Shown here in pieces: positions 17,290 to 26,281 of a stretch of 64,000 nucleotides of DNA. The translations under genes were made by a program, and so were the position numbers. This stretch comes from Tropicimonas_B omnivorans (GTDB lineage: Bacteria; Pseudomonadota; Alphaproteobacteria; Rhodobacterales; Rhodobacteraceae). The notes beneath the pieces are model-generated. The model did no database searches. It saw only the letters and a program-made list of their open reading frames with translations, and was not told where the DNA came from. Each line of letters opens with the position of its first letter. Positions within the stretch are counted from its first letter, which is position 1. Where the stretch lies: the NCBI RefSeq assembly GCF_031846565.1, contig NZ_JAVRHL010000002.1, forward strand, positions 1,037,625 to 1,101,624, written 5' to 3'.

Positions 17290-18731
17290 CGGGCCAACGC
17301 CTCGGTCAGAATTGACTTCAGCTCGGCCCGAAGGCTGTCGACCGAGGCTTCGGCCTTGGTCAGATCTTTCAGCAAAGTCTCGGGATCGCCCCAGTCGTCG
17401 GCCTCTACGTGCGGGTTCTTTATATCGAGGTTGAAGCCACGCTCCTTGATCGTGTCGATCGAGACCTTCCAGGCGCGGTCGCTTTCCTCACGCCCCTCGC
17501 GCTCCGCTCCGCCCCACCACGCGGCGCAGTCATCCAGATGCTCCAGCCGGATCGGCTTGGTCATGGAATAGGCCTTCTGCGTGTCGGGAACGCGGTGCTC
17601 CCAATACCAGACCTCCTCCGTCGGCGAGCCCTTTTCGAAGAACAGCAGGTTGGTGCCGATGGAGGCGTAGGGCTTGAAGACCGAGTTCGGCAGCCGGACG
17701 ATGGTGTGCAGGTTGCACTCGGTCAGCAAGTGCTCCTTGAGGCGGGTTTTGATGCCTTCGCCGAAGAGCGAGCCGTCGGGCAGGACCACGGCGGCGCGGC
17801 CGTTCTTCTTCAGCAGCCGGATGATGAGGGCCAGGAAGAGGTCGGCGGTTTCGCGAGTCTTGAAGGCTGGGAAGTTGTTCTCGATCCCGTCCTCTTCCTT
17901 GCCGCCGAATGGCGGGTTGGTGAGGATCATATCGACGCGCTCGTCCTTGGTCCAGCTGATGAGCGGACGGGCCAGCGTATTGTCGTGCTTCACCCAGGAC
18001 GGCTCCTCGACGTTGTGAAGGAGCATGTTTGTCGTGCACAGCATGTGCGGCAGGGGCTTCTTTTCGACGGCGCGGAGGGAGGCCTGCATGGTGGCCTCGT
18101 CTCCGGGCCGCTTCACGTAGTGCTCGCGCATGTGGCGCATCGCGCAGGTGAGAAAGCCCCCAGTGCCGCAAGCCGGGTCCATGAGGATCTGGCCGGGCTT
18201 GGGGTCCATCTGCTGGACCATGAAGGCGGTGACGGCGCGGGGGGTGTAGTATTCACCGGCATTGCCCGCGTTCTGAAGGTCGTTCAGGAGCTGTTCGTAG
18301 ATGTCGCCGAAGTGCTGACGCTCGGACAGGCTGTTGAAGTCGACCTCGGAGATCTTGTTGATCACCTGCCGCATAAGCTGGCCGGACTTCATGTAGTTGT
18401 AGGCGTCTTGGAAGACGGACCGGACGACGCGGGCGCGTGGTGTGGTGGCGGGAAGCTCCTTCAGGGTCGGGAACAGCTGCGTGTTGACGAAGTCCTGGAG
18501 CTCGTCGCCGGTAATGCCCTCCGGGTTCGCCGCCCATGCGCGCCATTGCAGATGTTCGGGGATCGGCGAGGTGTAGTCGTCCCGCGTGAACTCGAGGGCC
18601 TCGTCCTGGTCGTCTATGATCTTGAGGAAGAACATCCAGACCAGCTGCGACAGGCGCTGCGCGTCACCGTCGACGCCGACGTCCTTGCGCATGACGTCTT
18701 GGATCGTTTTGACGAGATTTCTCATGGACAT
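17286..18731 (-). CDS. hsdM: Type I restriction-modification DNA methyltransferase subunit
   Basis: 481-aa N6-adenine methylase. An HsdM N-terminal helical domain (about 5-130) is followed by the methylase domain with the AdoMet motif MDPACGTGGFLTCAM and catalytic motif ILTNPPFGGKEE (NPPF). Length is normal. It sits between the papain-like protease gene (3-bp gap upstream) and hsdS (4-bp overlap). Confidence 0.96.
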   Translation of the reverse strand: MSMRNLVKTIQDVMRKDVGVDGDAQRLSQLVWMFFLKIIDDQDEALEFTRDDYTSPIPEHLQWRAWAANPEGITGDELQDFVNTQLFPTLKELPATTPRARVVRSVFQDAYNYMKSGQLMRQVINKISEVDFNSLSERQHFGDIYEQLLNDLQNAGNAGEYYTPRAVTAFMVQQMDPKPGQILMDPACGTGGFLTCAMRHMREHYVKRPGDEATMQASLRAVEKKPLPHMLCTTNMLLHNVEEPSWVKHDNTLARPLISWTKDERVDMILTNPPFGGKEEDGIENNFPAFKTRETADLFLALIIRLLKKNGRAAVVLPDGSLFGEGIKTRLKEHLLTECNLHTIVRLPNSVFKPYASIGTNLLFFEKGSPTEEVWYWEHRVPDTQKAYSMTKPIRLEHLDDCAAWWGGAEREGREESDRAWKVSIDTIKERGFNLDIKNPHVEADDWGDPETLLKDLTKAEASVDSLRAELKSILTEALAR

Positions 18732-18734
18732 TGA

Positions 18735-19274
18735 TTAGCTGTGCCTTTCAAAGAGGATCACCTCTTTCCGCTCGATGCGGTGGGTTTCTTTGCCGCTTCT
18801 TCTGCTTCCCGCGTAGATCATATTTTGGGGCACGGTAACGGGCTTCCTCACGCCCGAGTCAGTAAAGCGAATGCCTGACCCATTCGGGTTCGCTACGAGC
18901 CAATGCAACGAAGGTTCCGCCAGGCCGAGGATGGCGCACTTGTTAGCTCTGTTTTCTTGGAAGAGTTCGTAAAAACTGTCCCAGAATTCCTTATTCGACT
19001 TAGGCTCCGTCCGGCGAAACGGATATGAAACTGTTATACGCTCTACGCCTTTGATATCTGCTGCTCGGCACCCTTTGAGCATTACTTCGATATCTCGAAG
19101 TGTTGTTCCTTCCCAAAGCGTATCCGGCCACCTGCTGCTGCACAGAGCTTCGCAACAAGTTTGAAAAACTTCATCTTCCCGCGAAACACCCATCTTTCGC
19201 AGCGCGTTTACAATCGCATACATCCCACAGAGTCCATCGAGCTCTCCTTGTTGCTTAGCGTTGGACACTGTCAC
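18735..19274 (-). CDS. Papain-like cysteine protease homologue embedded in hsd operon
   Basis: 179 aa. The N-terminus has QGELDGLCGMYAIVNALRKM, a Q-x(5-6)-CG-x-Y pattern typical of the papain/C39-like oxyanion Gln and catalytic Cys, and LHWLVANPNG provides a His about 110 residues later. No signal peptide or membrane segment. It overlaps the hsdR stop by 4 bp and ends 3 bp before hsdM, so it is an integral part of this operon. Known type I operons do not need a protease; it could regulate HsdR (as ClpXP does elsewhere) or act as an effector. Function is inferred. Confidence 0.75.
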   Translation of the reverse strand: MTVSNAKQQGELDGLCGMYAIVNALRKMGVSREDEVFQTCCEALCSSRWPDTLWEGTTLRDIEVMLKGCRAADIKGVERITVSYPFRRTEPKSNKEFWDSFYELFQENRANKCAILGLAEPSLHWLVANPNGSGIRFTDSGVRKPVTVPQNMIYAGSRRSGKETHRIERKEVILFERHS

Positions 19275-21727
19275 GCACTCTCGTCGTATAGAGCTTCCTG
19301 CAAGTCATGGATCGCTCGCAGGTAGTCGGGTTTCTTGCCGAAGGCTCGCATGAGCTCGACTGGCGTTCCCATGTGGGAAAACGGGTTTATCTGAAGGATG
19401 TTCGTGTCGTCGAGGGTCAGCAGTCCCTCGTCAGCGTATTTCTCGAGTAGCGCATCCAGGACAGCGCGGGCCTGATCCCCATACCGATTGAAGACATCGC
19501 GCTTCTTGACGTTTTCAGCCCGCTCCCGACGGGTCAAAGGCTTGGCGCCGAATGCGATATGGCAAACGAGGTCAAAGGGATCGAGATCGCTGTCGATCTC
19601 ACGGCCGATCAATTGCAGGTCAAGGCCCTCTTCGGCGAGTTCGTCGATGATGACCTGCTTTCGGTCCTCTGCATGCCAACGGCGGAGGAAGTCATCCAGG
19701 GACGCGAAACGGCGCGTGAGGTGCTTTCGCGTGAAATCACTGAGGCTCTCAGTGACAAGCTTTCCGTCCGCGTCCAGGTATTCGACGCGTTCCCTGATGA
19801 TTGTCGCACCAATCCCGTCGACGTAGATCTTTCTCCGTGGTCCCTTACGCACATCAGATCCATCAGGACCGTTCGGATCTCCCGTTGGGCCCGGGTCGAT
19901 AGGATCAATAATAACTGTCTCGAAACCCTCGCCCCCGTCCCCTGCCGGAGTATCTTCGTCCTCCGGGGGTGTCATTGGGTCATCTGGACCCGGCTGGTAG
20001 ATCTGCACAGGATCTCCGTCGAAGTCTGGATCGGCGAAGTGGGACGTTGCCCCCCGGAAGTCCATCAGCGTGAAGAAGTATTTTCCGGTGTCTTCATGAA
20101 CGCGCGTGCCACGCCCGACGATCTGCTTGAACTCCGTCATCGAACCGATCTCACGGTCGAGCACGATCAGGCGGCAGGTCTGCGCGTCCACACCCGTACT
20201 CAACAGCCGAGATGTGGTCACGATGACGGGATAGTCCGCCTCGGGGTCAATGAAATTTGCGAGCTGGTTCAAACCGTCTTTGTCGTTGCCCGTGATCCGC
20301 ATGACATAGCGGCTATCTTTTTCGATCAGATTCTGATTTTCGTTGATCAGAGCTTGGCGCATGCGGCCTGCGTGTTCCTGATCGATGCAGAAGACGATGG
20401 TCTTCTGCATCCTGTCTCCACTTTCATTCAGGAACTGGGTGATACGCTTGGCAACAAGCTTGGTGCGATCATCGATCACAAGCGTTCTGTCGAAGTCCTT
20501 GGTGTTGTAGATCCGGTCCTCGACCTCGTTGCCATCTCGGTCGAGTTGCCCCTGTCTCGGACGATAGCCTTCGATATCCCGATCTACATGGCATTTGATA
20601 ACCTTGTAGGGGGCAAGGAAACCGTCATCGATGCCTTCTTTCAGGGTGTAAGAGTAGATGGGGTCTCCGAAGTAATCGATGTTGGAAGCGTATTCGGTTT
20701 CCTTCGGCGTCGCGGTCAGGCCGATCTGCGTCGCGCCTGAAAAATGTTCGAGTATTTCGCGCCATGCGGAATCCTCGGCTGCACTTCCGCGGTGGCACTC
20801 ATCAATGATGATCAGGTCGAAAAAATCCGGGCTCAGCTCGCGGTAGATCTTCTGACTATCTTTCGGGCCGGTCAGCGCTTGGTAAAGCCCCAGGTAGATT
20901 TCGTAGGCGGTGTTGATGCGCCGACGCCCGTCCATAGCTAAGGTCAGTTTTTCCTCTGTGCCGTCTGACCGCTCAATGGTTTTGGAATGCGTCGACAGCT
21001 TCGCCATCGATCCGATGAAGGGCCGGAAGTCGTTGACCATGGTCTGGTCTACAAGAACGTTTCTATCAGCCAAGAACAGAACCCGCTTTTTCTTGCCCGA
21101 TTTCCACAAGCGCCAGATGATCTGGAAGGCCGTGAAAGTCTTCCCGGTGCCGGTCGCCATCACCAAGAGGAGCCGATCTCGACCCTTGGCGATCGCTTCC
21201 AGAGAGGCATTGATGGCGTTCGTCTGGTAGTAGCGAGGCTCCTTACCGGTTTCGTAGTATGGGTGGAGGGCGGTATTGGCTTCGGTCTCGGTCAGTCCTT
21301 TCCACGCCAAATATTTCGCGCATAATTCCTCGGGCGAAGGAAAGCTGTCGAGCCCAATCTCGGTCTCAGTTTGAGCCGATTGCCCCGTTCTGTCGTGGAA
21401 AACGAAGCCATCGCCGTTTGACGAAAAGGCGAAGGGCACTTGAAGCATTTCCGAGTAAGTAAGTGCTTGCTGAATACCATCGCCGATTGCATGGCGGTTG
21501 TCTTTCGCCTCGATCACGGCAATCGGAATATTCGGCTTCAGGTAGAGTACGAAGTCGGCCCGCTTTTTCTGCCCCCGCGCTACAAGCCTTCCGCGCACTA
21601 TGATCCGACCCGCAGTGAGCGTGCGTTCCTCAGCGATCTGCGTTTGTAGGTCCCACCCAGCATCCATCAAAGCCGGTAGGATAAACTTGCTGCAAATATC
21701 CCGTTCTGAAAGGAGCCGCTTGCCCAT
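19271..21727 (-). CDS. hsdR: Type I restriction endonuclease/translocase subunit
   Basis: 818 aa, of the shorter EcoEI-like class. The N-terminal PD-(D/E)XK nuclease region has ADFVLYLKPNIPIAVIEAKD (about residues 58-77). The SF2 motor has Walker A MATGTGKT, DEAH-type box IIDECHRGS, motif III GLTATPKETE and motif VI QIVGRGTRVHED. An EcoEI-type C-terminal domain follows an acidic Pro-rich linker (about 575-620). It drives DNA translocation and cleavage with HsdM and HsdS. It lies 3 bp downstream of a 91-codon gene. Confidence 0.95.
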   Translation of the reverse strand: MGKRLLSERDICSKFILPALMDAGWDLQTQIAEERTLTAGRIIVRGRLVARGQKKRADFVLYLKPNIPIAVIEAKDNRHAIGDGIQQALTYSEMLQVPFAFSSNGDGFVFHDRTGQSAQTETEIGLDSFPSPEELCAKYLAWKGLTETEANTALHPYYETGKEPRYYQTNAINASLEAIAKGRDRLLLVMATGTGKTFTAFQIIWRLWKSGKKKRVLFLADRNVLVDQTMVNDFRPFIGSMAKLSTHSKTIERSDGTEEKLTLAMDGRRRINTAYEIYLGLYQALTGPKDSQKIYRELSPDFFDLIIIDECHRGSAAEDSAWREILEHFSGATQIGLTATPKETEYASNIDYFGDPIYSYTLKEGIDDGFLAPYKVIKCHVDRDIEGYRPRQGQLDRDGNEVEDRIYNTKDFDRTLVIDDRTKLVAKRITQFLNESGDRMQKTIVFCIDQEHAGRMRQALINENQNLIEKDSRYVMRITGNDKDGLNQLANFIDPEADYPVIVTTSRLLSTGVDAQTCRLIVLDREIGSMTEFKQIVGRGTRVHEDTGKYFFTLMDFRGATSHFADPDFDGDPVQIYQPGPDDPMTPPEDEDTPAGDGGEGFETVIIDPIDPGPTGDPNGPDGSDVRKGPRRKIYVDGIGATIIRERVEYLDADGKLVTESLSDFTRKHLTRRFASLDDFLRRWHAEDRKQVIIDELAEEGLDLQLIGREIDSDLDPFDLVCHIAFGAKPLTRRERAENVKKRDVFNRYGDQARAVLDALLEKYADEGLLTLDDTNILQINPFSHMGTPVELMRAFGKKPDYLRAIHDLQEALYDESA

Positions 21728-21729
21728 AA

Positions 21730-22005
21730 TTACTTACACAGGGTCCGATCGGCAGCGTAGAAGATGTGATCGTCCGCGCAAGCGTAGCTCCTCAGGCCGG
21801 GTGCGGCTCCAATCTTCCAGCTGTAGGCGGTGTCAACGATAGGGCTGTAGTCCTTGCCCTTGAGCTCGGCCTCGTCTCTTCGCACCGTCGTCGAGGTGCT
21901 TGAGGAAGAGCCGCCATGCCATCTGCTGGCGTAGTTCAACTCGAGCGTTGCTCCCTCGTCGTTCCGTAGAGCCCGATCATCGTTGTTGAATGCGTTCTCG
22001 AACAT
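21730..22005 (-). CDS. Small protein upstream of hsdR, unknown function
   Basis: 91 aa. ATG 22005 follows a good ribosome site (aggggc) and the gene ends 3 bp before hsdR, so it probably leads the operon. It has a Ser/Thr-rich turn (GGSSSSTSTTVRRDE) and a Cys-containing tail (YACADDHIFYAADRTLCK). There is no recognised domain or signal. In this position it could be a restriction-control or antirestriction factor, but nothing in the sequence shows this. Confidence 0.6.
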   Translation of the reverse strand: MFENAFNNDDRALRNDEGATLELNYASRWHGGSSSSTSTTVRRDEAELKGKDYSPIVDTAYSWKIGAAPGLRSYACADDHIFYAADRTLCK

Positions 22006-22202
22006 GCCTGCCCCTCATTTTCTTGCTACCCTAACGGCGAGCAAGGAAGCCGGCAATCTAAGGGATCGATTTGTACTGGCTGCCTCTGCCGTGTTTCTGA
22101 GTGGCTTTTTCGACGGTAGCCTCGTTCACATCGTCCTGAGAAGCGGTGCATGCGGGAGGTGAGCCCGAAGGGAGCTCACTGGATAGTTTGCCCGCCAGAC
22201 CG

Positions 22203-22556
22203 TCAGGAAGCGTCGTCAGGCTTCCTCGACTCTGCGAGCGCAGTATTCAGGGATCGCAGGAACTCGATCTTCTCGTGCGCCGATTCAGGTCTCTCGACGT
22301 ATAGTTCGTAAGTATCCAGCCCGGAAAGATAGCCAACCTCGTACCCAAGGTCACGCAAGAGCCCCTTCGCCTGTTCTTGGATCTTCTCCATTCGGCAACG
22401 GTCCCTTACCCCCCATATTTCCACGCAAGCGACATTGTTGAAGGACCCGTAATGCGAGTCCGCGATGATCTGAAGGCTTGGAAATTTCGGGTGGTCCAGT
22501 CGCAGTTGGACCTCGATCCAACCAAGGTGCTTTTCGCGTTCATCCGGTCGTGCCAT
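22203..22556 (-). CDS. Hypothetical protein
   Basis: 117 aa, charged, no signal or membrane segment. It contains WIEVQLRLDHPKFPSLQIIA and a Cys-containing CVEIWGVRDRCRMEK. I do not recognise the family. It reads in the same direction as the hsd operon and is separated from it by about 200 bp. Confidence 0.5.
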   Translation of the reverse strand: MARPDEREKHLGWIEVQLRLDHPKFPSLQIIADSHYGSFNNVACVEIWGVRDRCRMEKIQEQAKGLLRDLGYEVGYLSGLDTYELYVERPESAHEKIEFLRSLNTALAESRKPDDAS

Positions 22557-23038
22557 GCGGTTCTCCAGTTGAGGTAGCCGGAAGATTGGCCGACATGAGG
22601 ATGAGCGAAGAGAAATTTCGATAAATTTAGTCCATAGGATGCACTGCCTGTTTCAACCGTGCTGAAACCCCGCGTTACGAAGACTCGCTATGACCAGCCC
22701 ACACGAGCCATTCACCGCCCAATATCATTCCCCACCGCAGCTTCCCCAAACCGAACGTTCGTCGAGATCGCTTCTACTGCAACACCGTTTCTTTGAAGTG
22801 GCCATAAGTGCCGAACGCAGTATTTCTACATGCTTGATGCCAGCAGAAGACTACTCTGGCTGCCCGCGCCAAATCATGCTGTGACTTCGGGACCTGGGCC
22901 AGCTCGTCCACTCAGCGCCGTTTTTTGGCCGACCGTTCCCATTCCGGCACAGGCACCATTACGCACCATCGCGAGTCCATCACGGCAAGTCACACGGTGG
23001 CCCCGGCAACGGCGCAAATATTGGGCCGGGGCATTCTA
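22557..23038. other. Intergenic stretch, no supported gene
   Basis: About 480 bp between the restriction and metal modules. No reading frame here has recognisable content. It contains the string accgcagcttccccaaaccg at about 22735-22754, resembling a stretch at about 6748. It is likely leftover from earlier insertions. Confidence 0.45.
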
Positions 23039-23839
23039 TCAGGCCAGGAGCATCCTCAGCATCACGATGGACATGCCCATCATGGCGAGGTTCTCGCTGA
23101 GGCTCACGAAGCCCAACGGCACATTCGAGCCGCCGCCGACGCATGCGCATTTCAGCTCGCGCTTGTCGATGTAGACCGCCTTGAACACGCTCCAGGCGCC
23201 GATGGTCGAGATGATCAGCGCCGCCGGTGCCGCCAGCCAGGTCAGCAGCATCCCCGTCATCAGCACGCCGGCTCCGGTTTCGACCCAAGGGTAGACATAG
23301 CCGTACGGCACCCACCGCCGCGCGAGCACGTCGTAGTTCAGAAACATCGTGCTGAAGCTCTCGATGTCGCGCAGCTTCTGCATGCCCAGCAGGATCATCG
23401 AGATCGAGATGAACCAACCCAGCGTCTGCCATGTGATTGCGCCGAGGAACCCGATGGACAGGGCCAGCGCCGTCGCCGCGGCCACCGCGAACAGGTAGAT
23501 GACCGGCTTGTAGGTGGTCGCCTTGGGGTCGTGGTCGGTCAGCTTCTGCCGGAGCATGTCATAGCCGCCGACGCGCTCGCCCTCGATCCAGACCTGCGGC
23601 GTCGTCGGCACGTCGAACCGCGCCTTGAAGGCGTCGACTTCGTCGCGGGTGCGGAACACGCGGTCGTCGATCTCGTAGCCCTGGCGGTCGAGCAACCAGC
23701 GCGCCTTCTGCCCAGCAGGGCAGAGGTGGTTCGGCAGCGCCATACGATAGAGCACAGCCGTCTTGCCAGTCGCGTCAGATGCAGGATCGGTGGTGACGTC
23801 AGAGACGTCGCGAGTATCTGCGAGGATGTCTTTCGGCAT
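23039..23839 (-). CDS. Glutaredoxin-MauE/DoxX-like membrane fusion protein
   Basis: 266 aa. The N-terminal part (about 25-110) is glutaredoxin-like: TAVLYRMALPNHLCPAGQKA with a CPxG rather than CPxC site, then VPTTPQVWIEGERVGG. The C-terminal part has four membrane segments and the MauE-like end KCACVGGGSNVPLGFVSLSE, with a Cys pair. Such fusions supply thiols or handle metals in the membrane. It is 16 bp downstream of the DUF305 gene and shares its operon. The active site has lost the second Cys, so it would act through a monothiol mechanism. Confidence 0.82.
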   Translation of the reverse strand: MPKDILADTRDVSDVTTDPASDATGKTAVLYRMALPNHLCPAGQKARWLLDRQGYEIDDRVFRTRDEVDAFKARFDVPTTPQVWIEGERVGGYDMLRQKLTDHDPKATTYKPVIYLFAVAAATALALSIGFLGAITWQTLGWFISISMILLGMQKLRDIESFSTMFLNYDVLARRWVPYGYVYPWVETGAGVLMTGMLLTWLAAPAALIISTIGAWSVFKAVYIDKRELKCACVGGGSNVPLGFVSLSENLAMMGMSIVMLRMLLA

Positions 23840-23855
23840 GGTAGCCTCCGTGGTG

Positions 23856-24362
23856 CTATTGCCTTTCCCGCGGCGTGCCCGTGGGGGCGTCTCCGTTGGC
23901 CTCGATATCGGCGATGTAGAGCTTCATCTCCTCGATCTCGGCGCGCTGCGCCTGAATGATCGCATCTGCTAACGCGCGCACGCGAGGGTCCGAGATGTTG
24001 GCGCGTTCGGATGTCATGATGGCGATGGAATGGTGCGGGATCATCGCCTTCATCCAGGCGACGTCTTCAACCGTGTCCTGGGAGCGCACGAGGTACAGCG
24101 ACGCGGCAAATGCCATCGCTGCGCCCGCGAAAATGCCGATGTTGATCCGGCGGTTGCCATACATGCCCAACATGAACGCCAGCATGATGATCGCCATCAC
24201 TGCACCCATGTAGAGCGCCATCCACATTCGCGTCTGCGAAAAGAAGACGTGATCCAACGCATAGGTATTGAGATACATCAGTCCAAACATCACGACCGTC
24301 GAGGTCGCGATCATTGCGGCGAACCGGCCGTAGGAGCCTTTGTGTTTGCTGTCGTGTTTCAT
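23856..24362 (-). CDS. DUF305 membrane protein, first gene of metal operon
   Basis: 168 aa with three membrane segments (about 15-35, 45-65, 72-92) and a C-terminal DUF305 four-helix part with AWMKAMIPHHSIAIMTSER and a conserved MIPHH metal-type motif. DUF305 proteins are common in copper-resistance clusters. It starts 12 bp downstream of a 17-bp palindrome and is divergent from the csoR-like gene, so repression by that protein is inferred. Confidence 0.85.
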   Translation of the reverse strand: MKHDSKHKGSYGRFAAMIATSTVVMFGLMYLNTYALDHVFFSQTRMWMALYMGAVMAIIMLAFMLGMYGNRRINIGIFAGAAMAFAASLYLVRSQDTVEDVAWMKAMIPHHSIAIMTSERANISDPRVRALADAIIQAQRAEIEEMKLYIADIEANGDAPTGTPRERQ

Positions 24363-24374
24363 AAGCTCTCAGGT

Positions 24375-24391
24375 ATACCCCTTATGGGTAT
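24375..24391. promoter_or_regulatory. CsoR/FrmR-type operator, ATACCC-N5-GGGTAT
   Basis: A perfect inverted repeat ATACCC CTTAT GGGTAT, lying between divergent DUF305 and csoR-like genes, 12 bp from the DUF305 start. It matches the 17-bp element at 26626-26642 in length and arms. This fits the ATACC-rich palindromes bound by CsoR-family repressors. Confidence 0.72.
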
Positions 24392-24460
24392 CGTCAAGGG
24401 ACCGACGTTCTTTGGTGTCGCCTCTCGACATTGACGCCGCCGAGCCCTTTATATCCTGTC

Positions 24461-24733
24461 ATGCACAAGAACCGTGAAGCCGCGCTCAAACGTCTGAAAC
24501 GCCTCGAAGGGCAGGTCTGGGGCATCAACCGGATGGTAGAGGAGGATCGCTACTGCGTGGATATCCTGACGCAGATCGCGGCCGTGCGCGCGGCGCTGAA
24601 GGGTGTCGAGAAGCTGTTGATCGACGACCACGCGGCCCATTGCATCGAGGACGCCCTCGCTTCGGGCGACCGTGAGGACCAACGAGCGAAGTTCACCGAG
24701 CTTCTCGACCTGCTGGACAAGGCGCGCGGTTGA
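24461..24733 (+). CDS. csoR: CsoR/FrmR-family metal- or formaldehyde-sensing repressor
   Basis: 90 aa, all-helical. RLKRLEGQVWGINRMVEEDR and YCVDILTQIAAVRAALKGVE are the family's helices; the site residues are Cys in YCVD, His in DDHAAHC and Cys in HCIEDA, the C-H-C pattern of copper sensors. ATG 24461 is chosen over an upstream TTG because it gives the standard N-terminus. Copper-dependent release from the palindromes at 24375 and 26626 is inferred. Formaldehyde or nickel sensing is a less likely alternative. Confidence 0.85.
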   Translation: MHKNREAALKRLKRLEGQVWGINRMVEEDRYCVDILTQIAAVRAALKGVEKLLIDDHAAHCIEDALASGDREDQRAKFTELLDLLDKARG

Positions 24734-24745
24734 TACTGCGCTGGG

Positions 24746-25220
24746 TCAGGTGACCTCAAACCTGTGACCACACCCGACGCCTGGTGACCCAGCATATGAC
24801 AATGCCCAAGATCGTCCGCGACCAAGGTGATCTCTACCGTTTCGTTCGGCAGGACGAAGACGGTTTCGCGGCGATCGCGGTGCGGATCTGGAGTGTCGCC
24901 GCGCGACAGGACGGTGAAGTGATGCCCGTGCAGGCGGATGCCGTGGGGCCATACCGTGTCGTCGATCTGCCGCATCCGCATCGTGCGACCACGCTTTGCC
25001 CGGAAGGCGGGCTCGTCCATGTAGCCCAAGACGCCGTCGAACGCCCAGACACGCCGGGCAGCAAGAAGCGCGCGGAAGTCACTGTCCACGCCGTTCAGCT
25101 TTACCCCGCTCATCCGTCCCATGGCACCCCCTCCGTCCGCAGTTCTTCGCCCTGCGGTGCGGACAGGTCGAGCGCTTGCTCCCCCGTCATTGAGAGCGGA
25201 CGCACCGGCCGGGTCTGAGC
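24746..25220 (-). pseudogene. Multicopper oxidase, C-terminal remnant
   Basis: The minus strand has DDTVWPHGIRLHGHHFTVLS, RRETVFVLPNETVEITLVAD and GHCHMLGHQASGVV. These carry the HxHxxH-type and HCH type-1/2/3 copper ligands of the C-terminal cupredoxin domain. About 350 N-terminal residues are missing. Frames shift between LRTEGVPWDG (up to about 25125) and the remaining part, and again near 24760, where RFEVT and stop fall in a different frame. It is dead and may once have been the oxidase of the copper module. Confidence 0.82.
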
Positions 25221-25291
25221 TTCGATTGGGCCGGCATCGTGACCCCTGAAGATTCCGATTTCGACCCCGCCATCTTGGCTTGTATCACTGA

Positions 25292-25759
25292 TCAGGGCCC
25301 GGCCTGATCGTTCATGTCATCGTGTCTGGCCCGGATCTCATCGGGCCAGTTGGATTTGATGTACGACAGAACGGCGACGATCTCTTCGTCCGTCAACACT
25401 TCCTCATAGGCCGGCATCCCCGAGAGCGGCGGGTCGTCCAACACGCCCGCGAGACCGTGCTTGGTGAGGATGAACAACGTCGTGTCGTCGTGGTGCCACG
25501 TGTGCCCACTGGCATCGTGGGGTGGCGCGGGCCGCAGACCGTCCGGTCCGGGCGACCGCCAGTCGGGCTGCCCTTCCAGATCGGCACCGTGGCAGGACGC
25601 GCACTCGGCGGCGTAGATCTGCGCCCCTTGGGCGACCATGGACTCGTCGTCCGGCACCAGCCGCACATCCTGCACGCCGGCGGGCCGCAACAGGACGACC
25701 GCCACGATGAGTGTGGCGGCCAGCAGGCCGCCGCCCAGAAGCGCCTTGGTCCCGCCCAT
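25292..25759 (-). CDS. Membrane-anchored cytochrome c, metal module
   Basis: 155 aa. An N-terminal membrane anchor (LLGGGLLAATLIVAVVLL) is followed by one class I cytochrome domain with heme motif CASCH and an axial Met in GMPAYEEVL near the C-terminal side. Located in the periplasm. It ends within the copper module between the oxidase remnant and the DUF411 gene (2 bp), which suggests a redox role in metal oxidation. Confidence 0.88.
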   Translation of the reverse strand: MGGTKALLGGGLLAATLIVAVVLLRPAGVQDVRLVPDDESMVAQGAQIYAAECASCHGADLEGQPDWRSPGPDGLRPAPPHDASGHTWHHDDTTLFILTKHGLAGVLDDPPLSGMPAYEEVLTDEEIVAVLSYIKSNWPDEIRARHDDMNDQAGP

Positions 25760-25760
25760 G

Positions 25761-26228
25761 TCAGACCTCGAAGGGCTGCGCCGTTCCGGCCCTGTAATAC
25801 ACCCGGCCCGCGCCTGGCGTTCCGCCGAATGCGATCACGTCGAAGCGCGCCGCAGGATCATCGCCCATACCGGGCGATCCCATCGGCATACCCGGCACGG
25901 CGAGGCCCGTGATGGCGGGGCGATCGGCCAGGACGGCTGCGACCGCTTCGAACGGCACGTGGCCCTCGAAGACATAGCCGCCTGCTTCGATGGTATGGCA
26001 CGAAACCATGTTCGCGGGCACGCCCATGGCCGCCTTCTGGGCGCCAGGATCAGTCAGTTCTGTAACGGTGACATCGTAGCCCGCCGCGCGGGCCAGGTCC
26101 GCCCAGGCGTGGCAGCAGCCGCAGGACGGTGCCGAATGCACATGCATCGGCGTCGCGGCGCGGGCAGGAAGGGCGGCGACGGTGAGAGCGGCGCTGGACA
26201 GCACCAGGAACTGGCGTCGATTGGTCAT
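25761..26228 (-). CDS. DUF411 periplasmic metal-binding protein
   Basis: 155 aa. A Tat- or Sec-type signal (MTNRRQFLVLSSAALTVAAL) is followed by MHVHSAPSCGCCHAWADLA, where the CGCC block is the DUF411 hallmark, and then VPANMVSCHTIEAGGYVFEG with a second Cys and HVP. DUF411 proteins are found in copper and silver resistance clusters and probably bind metal. ATG 26228 is taken because it begins the signal; the open frame continues upstream with unlikely residues. It lies between cytochrome c and the Cys-rich exported gene. Confidence 0.88.
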   Translation of the reverse strand: MTNRRQFLVLSSAALTVAALPARAATPMHVHSAPSCGCCHAWADLARAAGYDVTVTELTDPGAQKAAMGVPANMVSCHTIEAGGYVFEGHVPFEAVAAVLADRPAITGLAVPGMPMGSPGMGDDPAARFDVIAFGGTPGAGRVYYRAGTAQPFEV

Positions 26229-26281
26229 TGGATCGGTCCTTGGTCTGAATATCTGGTCGGCGAGCCCGTTCAGAGCGGCGA

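Noticed and set aside
24784..25218. Plus-strand 144-codon reading frame
   Set aside because: It is the antisense of the multicopper oxidase remnant and has no domain of its own.
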